Source: Alphaproteobacteria bacterium
Lineage (GTDB): Bacteria; Pseudomonadota; Alphaproteobacteria; Rhizobiales; Rhizobiaceae
Direction of reading: 5' to 3'
Assembly: GCA_024280375.1 (NCBI GenBank)
Contig: JAJRQF010000113.1
Span: 1-38,710 of the forward strand
Length of the DNA stretch: 38,710 nt
Shown here in pieces: positions 26,095 through 35,209 of this stretch (the first letter of the stretch is position 1; each line of letters opens with the position of its first letter). The notes beneath the pieces are model-generated. The model was not told where the DNA came from and made no database searches. It was given only the letters and a program-made list of their open reading frames with translations. The position numbers and the translations under genes were made by a program.

Positions 26095-26919
26095 TCACTC
26101 AAATCCCATTCTTGCAAGAAAGCCCTTCTTTTCAGACTTCGGTTCGATCACATGTCTTTCGGGTTTTGGCGAAACGGGCAGATTTTGTAATATACAATCA
26201 GGGTTGACTTTTACCATCAATGTTGCTGCCGCCTCACCCAATCTTTTTGCAACAACATCTCGTGCGCGTGAAAGGCCCGGTGGTCGCGACCTGATATTAT
26301 GCGCATCACTGGCAATAATATCCACTCGCCCCTCATCCAGCATACGTTCCGACCAATATTGAGACCGTTTGCCAAAGGTTCCAGTAATTGAACCAGCGGT
26401 TATTTGCACAACAACCCCTAACTCATCCAGAGCACAGATTAGTTTATAATTTTTTTCGATCCATGTCAGCCGTTCAGGATGGGTAAGCACCGGCATATAT
26501 CCAGCATTCATTATGCCCTTGCATAATTGCATAACCCCCGGCGGCACCACATGGTGGGGCGGTTCAAACAGAAAATATTTGCTTTTTCCAAGGGTCGGCA
26601 AAGAGCCATTTGAGAGTTTCTCGGCAATATCGGGCGCGATGTGAATATCACCACCGCGGATTAATGTAAGATTGATATTTTTTTCGAGAAATGCAATTTC
26701 AAGCGTCGCAATAAGTTTGGTTATTGCTGGCACATTATTTTCATAAACACCCGGCATGAAATGCGGTGTGCAGGCTATATGAGTGGTGCCATCGGCAACC
26801 GCCAAACGCGCCATGGCCAAAGACATTTCAATATCTTTGGCTCCATCATCAATGCCGAAAAGTATATGGGAATGCAGATCAATCAAAGTGCACCCACTTG
26901 CTGCTGGGTGTGTCTCCAA
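26095..26919 (-). CDS. CpsB/YwqE-type PHP-domain tyrosine-protein phosphatase
   Basis: 274-residue PHP metal-dependent phosphatase. Metal-ligand motifs are in order: DLHSHILFGIDDGAKDIEMS (about 14-33), CTPHFMPG (about 50-57), the GGDIHIAP strand, LTHPERL (about 141-147) and SDAHN near residue 200. The family dephosphorylates the bacterial tyrosine kinases that control capsule and exopolysaccharide chain length (Wzc/CpsD). It is thus the probable regulator partner of an unseen kinase. The ATG at 26919 begins the frame. It is on the same strand as the export lipoprotein gene, downstream of the secreted protein at 27020-27538. Confidence 0.88.
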   Translation of the reverse strand: METHPAASGCTLIDLHSHILFGIDDGAKDIEMSLAMARLAVADGTTHIACTPHFMPGVYENNVPAITKLIATLEIAFLEKNINLTLIRGGDIHIAPDIAEKLSNGSLPTLGKSKYFLFEPPHHVVPPGVMQLCKGIMNAGYMPVLTHPERLTWIEKNYKLICALDELGVVVQITAGSITGTFGKRSQYWSERMLDEGRVDIIASDAHNIRSRPPGLSRARDVVAKRLGEAAATLMVKVNPDCILQNLPVSPKPERHVIEPKSEKKGFLARMGFE

Positions 26920-27019
26920 CGCGCAAAATTTTCAGCGCCGACATTTGCTCAAGCGGGCAAATAAATTGCAACAAATTCCTATTAAACATTGCCTCAATCA
27001 ATCAAGGCAATCAAGTCAA

Positions 27020-27538
27020 TTACGGGCTGGCTGGATTGCTAACAGCAATAACAACCGTTCCAATCGCAACACCGCCAACAATGCCGCCCATTACTAGACC
27101 AGGTAAAAGGCCTAAACCGCCACCTAAACCAAAAGCCTGTGTAGAAGTGCCTTCTTGCACGAGCTCGGACGATGTATTCAACTGATTGGCAATGCTCACA
27201 TACACATCACCCTCGCCGTTTTTTTGAATAATAGTTGCAATCGAATTTGACGAAATGGGCAAATTACAATTTGAGCCAACTGAAATCTTGGCCGAACCGC
27301 CATCGCCGACTGAAATCTGAGAACCTGAAACAAGTTTCGCGCCAGCTTTAGCTTCGGTATAGCCTTGGGCACCAGAATAAAGCACATCACCAGAAGACTG
27401 GATGATTTTTCCAATTACGCCTGATGAAGAAACTGGACCTGCAGCACACGCATATTTGGTCAACTCACCCGATATACCACTTGCAGCAATCAGCCCATTA
27501 AAAAGGGTTGCCGCAACTGCAACTTTCAACTTATTCAT
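27020..27538 (-). CDS. secreted FecR-like domain protein with C-terminal hydrophobic anchor
   Basis: 172 residues; no confident family. The ATG at 27538 has AGGAG 7 bases upstream and yields a signal peptide (residues 1 to about 19-24). The next 70 residues have the FecR-type pattern: GVIGKIIQSSGDVLYSGAQG, then AKAGAKLVSGSQISVGDGGS and AKISVGSNCNLPI. A Ser/Thr/Gln-rich stretch follows, then glycine-rich GLGGGLGLLPGLVMGGIVGG and a hydrophobic end with AIGTVVIAVSNPASP. A periplasmic domain with a C-terminal membrane anchor fits. It lies in the polysaccharide neighbourhood and may be surface-related; that is inference. Confidence 0.75.
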   Translation of the reverse strand: MNKLKVAVAATLFNGLIAASGISGELTKYACAAGPVSSSGVIGKIIQSSGDVLYSGAQGYTEAKAGAKLVSGSQISVGDGGSAKISVGSNCNLPISSNSIATIIQKNGEGDVYVSIANQLNTSSELVQEGTSTQAFGLGGGLGLLPGLVMGGIVGGVAIGTVVIAVSNPASP

Positions 27539-27769
27539 CAAAAACTCCTGAAATTTTGTGCCCACAAATCTTACTTGAAGTAAGGTCCAACTAACGCCCG
27601 TCATATTGCAAGTCAAGAACAATTGGTCAGAATCAATGCAAACATTACAATTTCAACGTAGACTTGGTCAACAGTTAGACTTAAAAAACAACATTATTTG
27701 ATACAACCTAACATTGCCGGGTTAAAATTCCCTGAATCAAGTATAATTCTCAGAATCTCCGCATGCAAA

Positions 27770-29020
27770 TTACCTTTGCAATTCATTCTCAGATTCACTT
27801 GATCCTTGTTTTTCCAATGCCCTTCGCTCCTTAATCCGCAATCGTTCCGATTCAGATTTCAATTGACCGCATGCTGCCAGAATATCGCGCCCACGCGGTG
27901 TACGAATGGGAGATGCATAGCCACACTGATTGATGAAATCTGAGAATTTCTCAATCTGCTCCCAGTCTGAACACTCATAGCCGGAACCTGGCCAGGGATT
28001 AAACGGTATTAAATTGATCTTTGCTGGAATACCTTTCAGCAATGAAACCAATTGCTTTGCATCATTCAAACTATCATTGATGCCCTTCAGCATGACATAT
28101 TCAAAAGTAATACGGCGCGCATTGGAAAGCCCCTTATAGTTGCGGCACGCATCCATAAGTTCACTCAACGGGTATTTTTTGTTTATCGGCACAAGTTCGT
28201 TGCGCAATTCATCCCTTGTTGCGTGCAATGATATGGCCAGCATCACACCGATTTCTTCTCCGGTACGAACAATTTCCGGCACCACACCGGATGTTGAAAG
28301 TGTGACGCGCCTGCGCGAAAGCGCCAGACCGTCGCCATCAATCGCGATCAGCAATGCTTTTTTAACATTCTCAAAATTATATAACGGCTCACCCATGCCC
28401 ATCATGACAATATTAGTGACCTTGCGGGTTGCCCCATCATTGTCGGAGTTTTTTTGAGCCGGCGCATTAACCGCTGCGAAATCTCCCAATCGGTCGCGTG
28501 CCACAATCAGCTGCATCAATATTTCTTCTGCGGTCAGGTTTCTCACCAGTTTTTGAGTACCGGTATGACAAAAGGTGCAGTTAAGTGTGCAACCTACCTG
28601 ACTGGAAATACACAGCGTACCGCGATTTTCTTCAGGAATATAAACCGTTTCCACTTCAACTGGCTTGCCGGCTCCGCGAGGAGGAAAACGAAACAACCAT
28701 TTCCGGGTTCCGTCGGTAGAAACCTGTTCCTCAACAATTTCAGGCCGCGATACAGTAAAGTGCTCGGCCAATATTGCGCGCAAGTCCTTGCTGATATTAC
28801 TCATCTGGGAAAAATCAATTAACCCGCGAACATAAATCCACTGCCAGATCTGGCTTACCCGCATGCGCAATTGTTTTTGTGGAATACCGGCCTGCTCAAA
28901 CGCCGCCGACAATTCTGCCCTATCCATGCCAATGAGATTGGGTTTATCCGTGGCAGCATAATTGGAACGCACCATGGGCGTCTCAGAATTGTTAGATCGA
29001 AGATCAAGAGATACGGACAT
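27770..29020 (-). CDS. rlmN: dual-specificity RNA methyltransferase RlmN
   Basis: Radical-SAM enzyme that makes 2-methyladenosine in 23S rRNA and tRNA. The iron-sulfur motif C144-x3-C148-x2-C151 lies in [27 protein letters not shown] (about 210-222) and the late ILAACGQL, with the methyl-carrying catalytic Cys, are present. 416 residues, with the usual N-terminal RNA-binding domain ([16 protein letters not shown]). The ATG at 29020 is used; ATG 28975 would remove 15 variable residues. It lies downstream of an IalB-family gene, a conserved order in Rhizobiales. Confidence 0.95.
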   Translation of the reverse strand: MSVSLDLRSNNSETPMVRSNYAATDKPNLIGMDRAELSAAFEQAGIPQKQLRMRVSQIWQWIYVRGLIDFSQMSNISKDLRAILAEHFTVSRPEIVEEQVSTDGTRKWLFRFPPRGAGKPVEVETVYIPEENRGTLCISSQVGCTLNCTFCHTGTQKLVRNLTAEEILMQLIVARDRLGDFAAVNAPAQKNSDNDGATRKVTNIVMMGMGEPLYNFENVKKALLIAIDGDGLALSRRRVTLSTSGVVPEIVRTGEEIGVMLAISLHATRDELRNELVPINKKYPLSELMDACRNYKGLSNARRITFEYVMLKGINDSLNDAKQLVSLLKGIPAKINLIPFNPWPGSGYECSDWEQIEKFSDFINQCGYASPIRTPRGRDILAACGQLKSESERLRIKERRALEKQGSSESENELQR

Positions 29021-29197
29021 TTATAATAGCCAGCCTAATGCGTACAGGAATATCCCGTCCGCTGATGCCACCATATGGCAAGTCTGTGCAAAATATACAA
29101 TTGTTTAAATACCCGGGCAATTTCAGATAACGGTATACCAAGCGCCATTCAGGCAAATTAATTGAAATTCAAATGCGCAAAGAGTGTCAATGACAGT

Positions 29198-29713
29198 TTA
29201 TTTGCACTTCCCAATTTCTTTCAAGGCAGCCGTAATACCGGAAAGCGAATAGGTATAGGATGTACCGGTTCCACGGCGCGACTTACCTGAAACATTCATC
29301 GAACGACCGGCCCGCATTGCGCGTACCAATGCCGGTTCCTGCGCAGCATTTTCCACCCAGGCATTGCGGCCCTTGGTGAACATCGAGAAGGTTTTGCCAT
29401 CAATATCGACAATCACATTGGAGCCTTCCTTGAAGGGATAGCCAACCTCGACCTGAGGTTCATAGGACACATTTTGTCCAGGCTTCTGACTCACTAAAAA
29501 GAATATGTCGCCATGGTCACGATCCGCCGGTTCCTTTTTTGTTGGAACAGACAAAACATAACACACCCGGTTGCCGCTGTCTTTGTAGCTATAGGCTCCC
29601 CAGGCGTTAAACTGGCTAATCTTTGTTGGCGTTTGCGCCACTGCCACGCTTGCGGCCAATGCACATGTTACGATACCAGCCAATACTGGTTTGATCATTT
29701 TTTCGAACTGCAT
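29198..29713 (-). CDS. invasion-associated locus B (IalB) family protein
   Basis: 171-residue secreted protein. The ATG at 29713 (GTGGG about 7 bases upstream) gives a signal peptide ending SVAVA-QTPTK. The mature part has WGAYSYKDSGNRVCYVLS, VSYEPQVEVGYPFKEGSN and a C-terminal ITAALKEIGKCK, the layout of IalB-like proteins, with two Cys that could pair. Named for Bartonella IalB, but the family is widespread in free-living Rhizobiales, so no virulence role should be read into it. It precedes rlmN on the same strand. An upstream in-frame ATG (29779) adds 22 residues without a signal. Confidence 0.85.
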   Translation of the reverse strand: MQFEKMIKPVLAGIVTCALAASVAVAQTPTKISQFNAWGAYSYKDSGNRVCYVLSVPTKKEPADRDHGDIFFLVSQKPGQNVSYEPQVEVGYPFKEGSNVIVDIDGKTFSMFTKGRNAWVENAAQEPALVRAMRAGRSMNVSGKSRRGTGTSYTYSLSGITAALKEIGKCK

Positions 29714-29973
29714 ATTTTCCCACCAGTCATACCGGTTACCATTTGCACCAAAACGCTCCATTTGCGTTTCTTTACCCAAATCCAGCCAAAGCAGTGCTTA
29801 CCTGCAATTGTGCCTTAATATCGGTTACTATATTATGAACAGAATTGCTAAAAATCAATCATACCCGATAAAATGACACATAATTTGCTAGCTGATTCTC
29901 TAATTATTGTAACATCAAAAACGGCAACATTTTGACATATATCGTATATTTATTGTAGCCAGCATGTCCAAAT

Positions 29974-30564
29974 TCAGATTTTACGATTGCGCAATTTGGT
30001 GCCCTCAATGCGTTTGCCACCGGCATAGGTTGGCTTTCCGTCATTGTGATCGGCCATAGGCTCAACTGGTCCACCGGCCCTTACCGGACGTTCGGCAAAT
30101 CGCCCAAGGGATTGCACCCGGTCATACATAATAATCGCCCCTGCCGTTGCCACGTTCACGCAGAAGCGGGTTGGAATTTTCACAATGAATTCACATAGTT
30201 CCATCATATCGGGCGAAAGCGAACCACCTTCCGGCCCAAGTATATATGCGGCCCTCAACGGGTGTCGAAAACTCGGCAAATCAATCGCATCATCCACCAG
30301 CTCAATACCGACCAGACGGCAATCATCCGGCAAACGCATGTCTGCGACCGTATCAAAAGTGTACCAGGGCATATGATCCTGACTGCGGGTGGTATCAGAT
30401 GGTGGTTTGCCGATATATTTTCCAGGCGACACTGTGAACACAAAGCTTGCACCAAAGCCAAATGCCGAGCGCGACAAATTACCAAAATTCATTGGTTTTG
30501 ATATGCCCTCTACCCCAATGCCAAAATAGCCTCGCGCTCGCACATTAATTCTCCAATTGATCAC
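29974..30564 (-). CDS. SpoU-family RNA 2'-O-methyltransferase
   Basis: 196-residue SPOUT methyltransferase. Motif 1 is in FGIGVEGISKPMNFGNLSRS (about 14-33), motif 2 in YILGPEGGSLSPDM (about 107-120) and motif 3 in IPTRFCVNVATAGAIIMYDR (about 130-149). The deep trefoil knot should form from these last two. The target RNA is not evident; the closest functional groups modify tRNA or rRNA ribose. The start may be GTG 30543 instead of ATG 30564, since family members open just before the RGYFGIG segment. It diverges from the quinone oxidoreductase gene. Confidence 0.88.
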   Translation of the reverse strand: MINWRINVRARGYFGIGVEGISKPMNFGNLSRSAFGFGASFVFTVSPGKYIGKPPSDTTRSQDHMPWYTFDTVADMRLPDDCRLVGIELVDDAIDLPSFRHPLRAAYILGPEGGSLSPDMMELCEFIVKIPTRFCVNVATAGAIIMYDRVQSLGRFAERPVRAGGPVEPMADHNDGKPTYAGGKRIEGTKLRNRKI

Positions 30565-30658
30565 GCCGATTTTCCGTGGTTGAATAATGGCTAACGCAAG
30601 AAATGTCCAATTTCCACATCCGCCCCTGTCGAAAATTCAATTCAACTGAAAGAAATTT

Positions 30659-31633
30659 ATGAAAGCAATATTGTCTCATACAGCCGGCCCACCCTCGACT
30701 TTAAAATTGGAAGACATCGATAAACCCGTTCCCGGCCCCAAAGATGTGTTGGTGAAAATCAACATTGCAGCACTTAATTTCTTCGACAGCCTGATTATTG
30801 AAGACCTCTATCAGTTCAAGCCACCGCGGCCATTTTCGCCCGCCGCTGAGATGGCCGGCACAATTGAAAGTATCGGCGCAGAGGTAAGTGCTTTTAAGCC
30901 CGGCGACAGGGTCTGCGGCTATAATACCAGCGGTTGCGCCCGGGAATATATTACCATTCGACCGGCTGCCCTGTCTCACATCCCCGAAGGGGTTAGCGAT
31001 GAACAGGCGGCCTCAATCATGGTCACCTATGGCACAAGTTATCATGCCCTGAAAGATCGCGGCGACCTAAAGCCCGGCGAAACACTCGCTGTTTTGGGTG
31101 CTTCCGGTGGCGTCGGGCAAGCAGCCGTCGAACTTGGAAAACTGATGGGAGCAAAGGTGATTGCCTGCGCCTCCACCGATGATAAGCTCGAATTTTGCCG
31201 GGAATGCGGTGCCGACGAGGTGGTAAATTATTCAAAGGAAGATTTAAAAAACCGATTGAAAGAACTTACCGATGGCAAAGGTGTTGATGTAATTTACGAT
31301 CCCGTAGGTGGCCCACTTTCCGAATCAGCGTTTCGAGCCATTGGCTATTTGGGTCGGTTTTTGGTGATCGGATTTGCCATTGGGGAAATTCCAAAAATTC
31401 CGCTTAACTTGCCATTGCTAAAATCGGCAGATATCCGTGGGGTGTTCTGGGGCGCATTCACCGCGCACGACAAAAAAGGCAATCAGGAAAATATCAGCCA
31501 ATTGCTGGCATGGCTCGCCGATGGCACATTGAAACCGCATATGGACAGTATTTTTCCATTAGCTGAAACAGCCGCGGCAATTGAAAAAATTACCGCCCGT
31601 GATGTCAAAGGCAAGGTGCTGATACAAATTTAG
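30659..31633 (+). CDS. NADPH:quinone oxidoreductase (zinc-independent MDR family)
   Basis: 324-residue medium-chain dehydrogenase/reductase. The N-terminal GroES-like domain has GPKDVLVKINIAALNFFDSL (about 26-45). The cofactor motif is VLGASGGVGQAAVELGKLMG (about 145-164). YDPVGG (about 214-219) supports the quinone oxidoreductase group. Catalytic and structural zinc ligands of alcohol dehydrogenases are missing. It would reduce quinones or enones with NADPH. The ATG at 30659 begins the frame. The stop overlaps by 4 bases the stop of the convergent YkvA gene. Confidence 0.9.
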   Translation: MKAILSHTAGPPSTLKLEDIDKPVPGPKDVLVKINIAALNFFDSLIIEDLYQFKPPRPFSPAAEMAGTIESIGAEVSAFKPGDRVCGYNTSGCAREYITIRPAALSHIPEGVSDEQAASIMVTYGTSYHALKDRGDLKPGETLAVLGASGGVGQAAVELGKLMGAKVIACASTDDKLEFCRECGADEVVNYSKEDLKNRLKELTDGKGVDVIYDPVGGPLSESAFRAIGYLGRFLVIGFAIGEIPKIPLNLPLLKSADIRGVFWGAFTAHDKKGNQENISQLLAWLADGTLKPHMDSIFPLAETAAAIEKITARDVKGKVLIQI

Positions 31634-32046
31634 GCCTGCTCATTTTCAGCACGCAAATCTGCGTTTGCAGGATCTTCGAGCGCATTTTTTGCAGCCTGCT
31701 TATGAGCGTCGGTGATATGGGCGCTGACGGTCGAAATCGCCAGACTTAAAACAGCTATATCATCGCCAAAGCCAACCAGCGCCAAAAAATCCGGGATCAT
31801 ATCAATCGGCATAATAAAATAGGCCAAAGCGCCGAGCAAAGTGCCCCGCACCTTTGTCGGCGTATTGGGGTCCATTGCACAAAAATATGCGGCAACCACA
31901 TCATCCATCATCGGTATTTTATTGGCCGCTTTGCGCGCCTTATTCCAAAATTTATCACGCACAGAACGCTCGCGTGCATCTTGAAAAGAGCGGCCTTCTG
32001 GCGGCTGAATTTCACCAAATTTCACTTCATCAGAATTGCTGGACAT
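31630..32046 (-). CDS. YkvA-family (DUF1232) protein
   Basis: 138-residue protein with a DUF1232 core in the middle: TKVRGTLLGALAYFIMPIDM, IPDFLALVGFGDDIAVLSLA (about 60-100). The hydrophobic stretch may insert in the membrane. Function unknown. The charged N-terminus and C-terminus flank it. Convergent with the quinone oxidoreductase gene (4-base stop overlap) and divergent from the dehydrogenase gene at 32164. The ATG at 32046 is preceded by a good GGGAGGTTCC site. Confidence 0.88.
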   Translation of the reverse strand: MSSNSDEVKFGEIQPPEGRSFQDARERSVRDKFWNKARKAANKIPMMDDVVAAYFCAMDPNTPTKVRGTLLGALAYFIMPIDMIPDFLALVGFGDDIAVLSLAISTVSAHITDAHKQAAKNALEDPANADLRAENEQA

Positions 32047-32163
32047 GGAACCTCCCTCTTAAAATATGGATATATAGTGCAGTGAATTCAAGTATCTCTT
32101 GTTCTGCACCTGAAAATCGATAGGTTTATTTCAGCAAAAATTTGAACCATTCAGGAGAATAAT

Positions 32164-32949
32164 GTGAAACTCGGATCTGATATTTCCGCCGTTGTTACCG
32201 GCGGTGCTTCCGGCCTTGGCGAGGCAAGCGCACGCCAATTGGCCAAAATGGGTGTTAAAGTCTCAATCTTTGATATGAATGCCGACCGCGGCCAAAAAGT
32301 CGCCGACGACATTGGCGGTATATTTGCCCATGTGGACGTCAGCGATGAGACAAGTGTTGCTGATGGGCTTGCAAAAGCCCGCGCCGCCTTTGGTCAGGAG
32401 AATATTCTGGTCAATTGCGCCGGTATCGCTGTTGCCCGCAAAACCGTATCGCGCGACCGGGAAACCGGAGCCGTGCGCGGCCACGATCTTGCATCTTTTT
32501 CAACCGTATTGAAGGTCAATTTGATCGGCACATTTAATATGATCACCCAATGCGCGGTGGGTATGTTGGACGCCGACCCAATTACCGAAGATGGCGAGCG
32601 CGGTGTCATCGTCAATACGGCCTCGGTTGCCGCAACCGACGGGCAAATTGGCCAGGCGGCTTATTCCGCCTCCAAAGGCGGTGTTTTAGGCATGACGCTG
32701 CCCATCGCCCGCGATCTTTCCCGCGATGGCATTCGTGTTTGCACAATTTTGCCGGGCCTGTTTCGCACCCCGATGGTGGAAGGCCTGCCGCAGGAAGCCA
32801 TGCAAAAACTTGGCTCAAGCGTGCCTTTCCCGGCCCGACTTGGCGAACCATCAGAATATGCAAGCCTGGTTCAGCATATCTGCGAAAATGGGATGCTCAA
32901 CGGCGAAGCAATCCGCCTCGATGGTGCTATTCGCATGGCACCAAAATAG
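32164..32949 (+). CDS. short-chain dehydrogenase, 3-hydroxyacyl-CoA dehydrogenase type II (HSD10)-like
   Basis: 261-residue SDR. NAD-binding TGGASGLGEASARQLAKMG (about 12-30), VNCAGI (about 84-89), the catalytic Ser in VNTASVAAT and the YSASK motif (Tyr and Lys) are present. IVNTASVAATDGQIGQAAYS and PGLFRTPMVEGLP match the HSD17B10-like group, which oxidises 3-hydroxy-2-methylbutyryl-CoA in isoleucine degradation; the exact substrate is inference. The GTG at 32164 has AGGAG 6 bases upstream. It is a single gene ending before a strong hairpin. Confidence 0.9.
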   Translation: MKLGSDISAVVTGGASGLGEASARQLAKMGVKVSIFDMNADRGQKVADDIGGIFAHVDVSDETSVADGLAKARAAFGQENILVNCAGIAVARKTVSRDRETGAVRGHDLASFSTVLKVNLIGTFNMITQCAVGMLDADPITEDGERGVIVNTASVAATDGQIGQAAYSASKGGVLGMTLPIARDLSRDGIRVCTILPGLFRTPMVEGLPQEAMQKLGSSVPFPARLGEPSEYASLVQHICENGMLNGEAIRLDGAIRMAPK

Positions 32950-32974
32950 CGCCACAGCTTCATCGAAATTACCT

Positions 32975-33001
32975 AAGAGCAGGGTTATAAATCCTGCTCT
33001 T
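32975..33001. terminator. bidirectional hairpin between convergent genes
   Basis: AAGAGCAGG / CCTGCTCTT, a perfect 9-base stem with a 9-base loop, followed on the plus strand by GAGTTTT. It lies 25 bases after the dehydrogenase stop and includes the last codons and stop of the convergent TPR gene. It most likely terminates the plus-strand gene. Confidence 0.65.
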
Positions 33002-33566
33002 GAGTTTTGACAATCATCGAGCGTTCGCGCAAATACGGGTGGATTTTAACCGCTTGTTTGAGAATTTTTTGCGCTGTTACAAACCGTCCCTGCCGCATTA
33101 AAATTTGCGCCTGCCCCGCCATCGCACCAAAATGCCGGGGCTCCAGTTCAAGCGCGTTTTCCGCATCGCTCAAAGCCTCGTCAAATTTTTCCTGCAGAAA
33201 CAGAATGAACGCCCGCTGGTTCCAGCCTTCCGCATAATTGGGCGCCTTTTCAACAATCTGATTGAGCAGTTTGCGGGCCTTCTCAAAATCATACCAGCGC
33301 CGCGCCTCCAATGCATTTTTCAGCAAAATTTGAATTTCTTCATTCGGCGCGCGCATCCAATTTTGCCAGATTTCGTTTTCTAGTTCACGACCACGCGCCT
33401 CACTGGTGGCAAGGGCAAGCAATTCAAACAAACGGTCCTGGTCAAACGTACCGCTCTTTTGCTCTGAACTAACAATTACAGGATGAACCCGTTCCGGGTA
33501 AGCCGGATTAGCCACAAAAATGAACCCGACAAGGATTGTCAGTGCAAGCCCAAATTTTTTACACAT
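32985..33566 (-). CDS. exported TPR-repeat protein
   Basis: 193 residues with a signal peptide (about 1-24; ALTILVGFIFVANPAYP) and tetratricopeptide repeats in the second half: WYDFEKARKLLNQIVEKAPN, then AEGWNQRAFILFLQEKFDEA and ALELEPRHFGAMAGQAQILM. A periplasmic scaffold role is likely; no partner can be named. The ribosome site AAGGAG lies just before the start (ATG 33566, or GTG one codon earlier) and starts within the stop of the preceding phhB gene, so the two are co-transcribed. Confidence 0.85.
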   Translation of the reverse strand: MCKKFGLALTILVGFIFVANPAYPERVHPVIVSSEQKSGTFDQDRLFELLALATSEARGRELENEIWQNWMRAPNEEIQILLKNALEARRWYDFEKARKLLNQIVEKAPNYAEGWNQRAFILFLQEKFDEALSDAENALELEPRHFGAMAGQAQILMRQGRFVTAQKILKQAVKIHPYLRERSMIVKTQEQDL

Positions 33567-33578
33567 CACACTCTCCTT

Positions 33579-33869
33579 TTATGCGGCGAACGTATCCATT
33601 GCCTTTGCCAGCGTAAAATCCAGATCAGTAATGCCGCCCGCATCATGGGTCGCAAGCGTCACATTCACTGTGCTATAGACGTTCGACCATTCGGGATGGT
33701 GGTTCATTTTTTCAGCAACAAGTGCTGCACGGGTCATAAAACCAAAGGCCTCATTGAAGTTCTTGAACTTAAACTGCCTGAAAATCGCGCTGCGCCCTTC
33801 AACAATTTGCCAGTCTGGAAGCTCACTAAGCATTTCTTGAATTTGACTATCATCCAGTCTTTTCGCCAT
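33579..33869 (-). CDS. phhB: 4a-hydroxytetrahydrobiopterin dehydratase (pterin-4a-carbinolamine dehydratase)
   Basis: 96-residue enzyme that recycles the pterin cofactor of aromatic amino acid hydroxylases. The active-site block [20 protein letters not shown], followed by [12 protein letters not shown], is diagnostic. I start at ATG 33869 (GGAG 6 bases upstream), which gives the family's usual length; an in-frame ATG at 33899 would add 10 residues. No phenylalanine hydroxylase is nearby. The gene precedes the TPR gene by about 10 bases on the same strand. Confidence 0.94.
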   Translation of the reverse strand: MAKRLDDSQIQEMLSELPDWQIVEGRSAIFRQFKFKNFNEAFGFMTRAALVAEKMNHHPEWSNVYSTVNVTLATHDAGGITDLDFTLAKAMDTFAA

Positions 33870-33968
33870 TTCCACTCCAATCGAATTTGTCAGGCTCATT
33901 GTTATTCATTGAATTTCTAATCAGCCTCAATCATACAATAGATTGTAAAATCAAAGATTGGAAATCAA

Positions 33969-34466
33969 ATGCCTACGACCGCAGCAAATTCAAAGACTGC
34001 AATATTATTTGTGTGTTTGGGAAATATCTGCCGCTCTCCACTGGCCGAAGGGGTATTTCGCCATGTTGTTGAGCAGGCAGGCAAGGCAGATAAATTCCAT
34101 ATTGAATCAGCCGCCACCGGTTCATGGCACATTGGCAACCCGCCTGATGCCCGCATGATTGAAACCGCAATCAACCATGGAACCGATATTTCCGCCCAGC
34201 GCTGCCGCCAAATCTCGCCCGATGATTTTTATAATTTCGACCTGATCATCTGCATGGATCACTCCAATGTTCGAAACGTGGAAGCGATCAAGCCAAATGA
34301 TGCCAGCGCTAGAATAGTGATGCTCATGGACCATGCGCTTGGCCAGGACGAAGAAGTTCCAGACCCCTATTATATGGAAGCCGCAGATGGATTTGAGCAG
34401 GTCTATCAAATGGTATTTAAGGCATCCAACGCGCTACTCGCCAAATTGGATGGCTCAGCGGTCTAA
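33969..34466 (+). CDS. low-molecular-weight protein-tyrosine phosphatase
   Basis: 165-residue cysteine phosphatase. The P-loop is V-C16-LGNIC-R22-S, and the general-acid Asp lies in VPDPYYMEA (about 131-139), which is the usual DPY motif. It could act on tyrosine kinases of the polysaccharide system or on small substrates; it is far from those genes, so this is only possible. ATG at 33969. Its stop overlaps by 4 bases that of the convergent esterase gene. Confidence 0.92.
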   Translation: MPTTAANSKTAILFVCLGNICRSPLAEGVFRHVVEQAGKADKFHIESAATGSWHIGNPPDARMIETAINHGTDISAQRCRQISPDDFYNFDLIICMDHSNVRNVEAIKPNDASARIVMLMDHALGQDEEVPDPYYMEAADGFEQVYQMVFKASNALLAKLDGSAV

Positions 34467-35179
34467 TTAAGACCCTCAATAAACCGCTCCACATGGGGTA
34501 AAATTCGCTCAATCATCATGGCGACACCCTTTTTATTGGGGTGAATTCCATCACTCAAATTTAGCGCCGGATTGGCTGCAACCCCGTCCAGAAAAAACGG
34601 ATAAAGCACAACATTGTGCTTTTTTGCCAATGCCGGATAGATCGCATCAAAGCCATTTTGATAATCCTCACCCATATTGGGCGGTGCGCGCATTCCAGCC
34701 AAAAACACCGCAATTTTCCGCGCTTTCAGGCGGGTAATCATCGCATCGAGGTTTTTTCTGGCCAATGCAAAGGGCAGGCCGCGCATTGCATCATTCGCCC
34801 CAAGTTCAAGAATGACCCCGTCAACACCCTCCGACACCGACCAGTCGAGCCGCGCCAGCCCGCCGCTTGTTGTATCACCCGAAACACCGGCCCCGATAAT
34901 TTGCACATCAATTTTGCGGGCAGTAAGGGCCAGTTGCAATTGTTCGGGAAATCCTTCCCCCGGCGGCAATTGATAACCCGCCACCAGACTATCGCCCAGC
35001 ACCACAATTTTCGGCGTTCCGGCAAATGCTGCCAAAACAAAAAACAATCCAATAATCTGTGCGAACCCGATTGAAATTAGGTGTAACTTTACATTTCTTA
35101 ACAACAATGTGGCTATTCCCGAATTGAATCCTGTGTGACCATGACCATATGGTGATGAATGTCCCTCTAAAGGGTGCAT
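34463..35179 (-). CDS. SGNH-hydrolase esterase (TesA/arylesterase-like)
   Basis: 238-residue lipolytic enzyme. Block I VLGDSLVAGYQLPPGEGFPE carries the nucleophile Ser (about residue 63), block III is LELGANDAMRG and block V DGIHPNKKG carries the Asp and His. An N-terminal hydrophobic stretch (LISIGFAQIIGLFFVLAAFA) is a likely signal sequence, so the enzyme is periplasmic. The start is unsure: ATG 35179 places 30 polar residues, some His-rich, before the signal; TTG 35107 or 35104 would give a conventional leader. It diverges from a YbbA/YbbP-like ABC pair, the same pairing as tesA-ybbAP in E. coli. Confidence 0.9.
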   Translation of the reverse strand: MHPLEGHSSPYGHGHTGFNSGIATLLLRNVKLHLISIGFAQIIGLFFVLAAFAGTPKIVVLGDSLVAGYQLPPGEGFPEQLQLALTARKIDVQIIGAGVSGDTTSGGLARLDWSVSEGVDGVILELGANDAMRGLPFALARKNLDAMITRLKARKIAVFLAGMRAPPNMGEDYQNGFDAIYPALAKKHNVVLYPFFLDGVAANPALNLSDGIHPNKKGVAMMIERILPHVERFIEGLN

Positions 35180-35209
35180 TTCAATTTAGATGCGCCGAGA
35201 TAGATAAAT

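Noticed and set aside
29198-29713. IalB-family protein as a virulence factor
   Set aside because: The family is common in free-living Hyphomicrobiales and no other invasion genes are present.
29932-29955. TTGACA followed by AT-rich sequence on the plus strand
   Set aside because: No plus-strand gene follows; the next gene is on the minus strand and ends at 29974, so a functional promoter is not supported.
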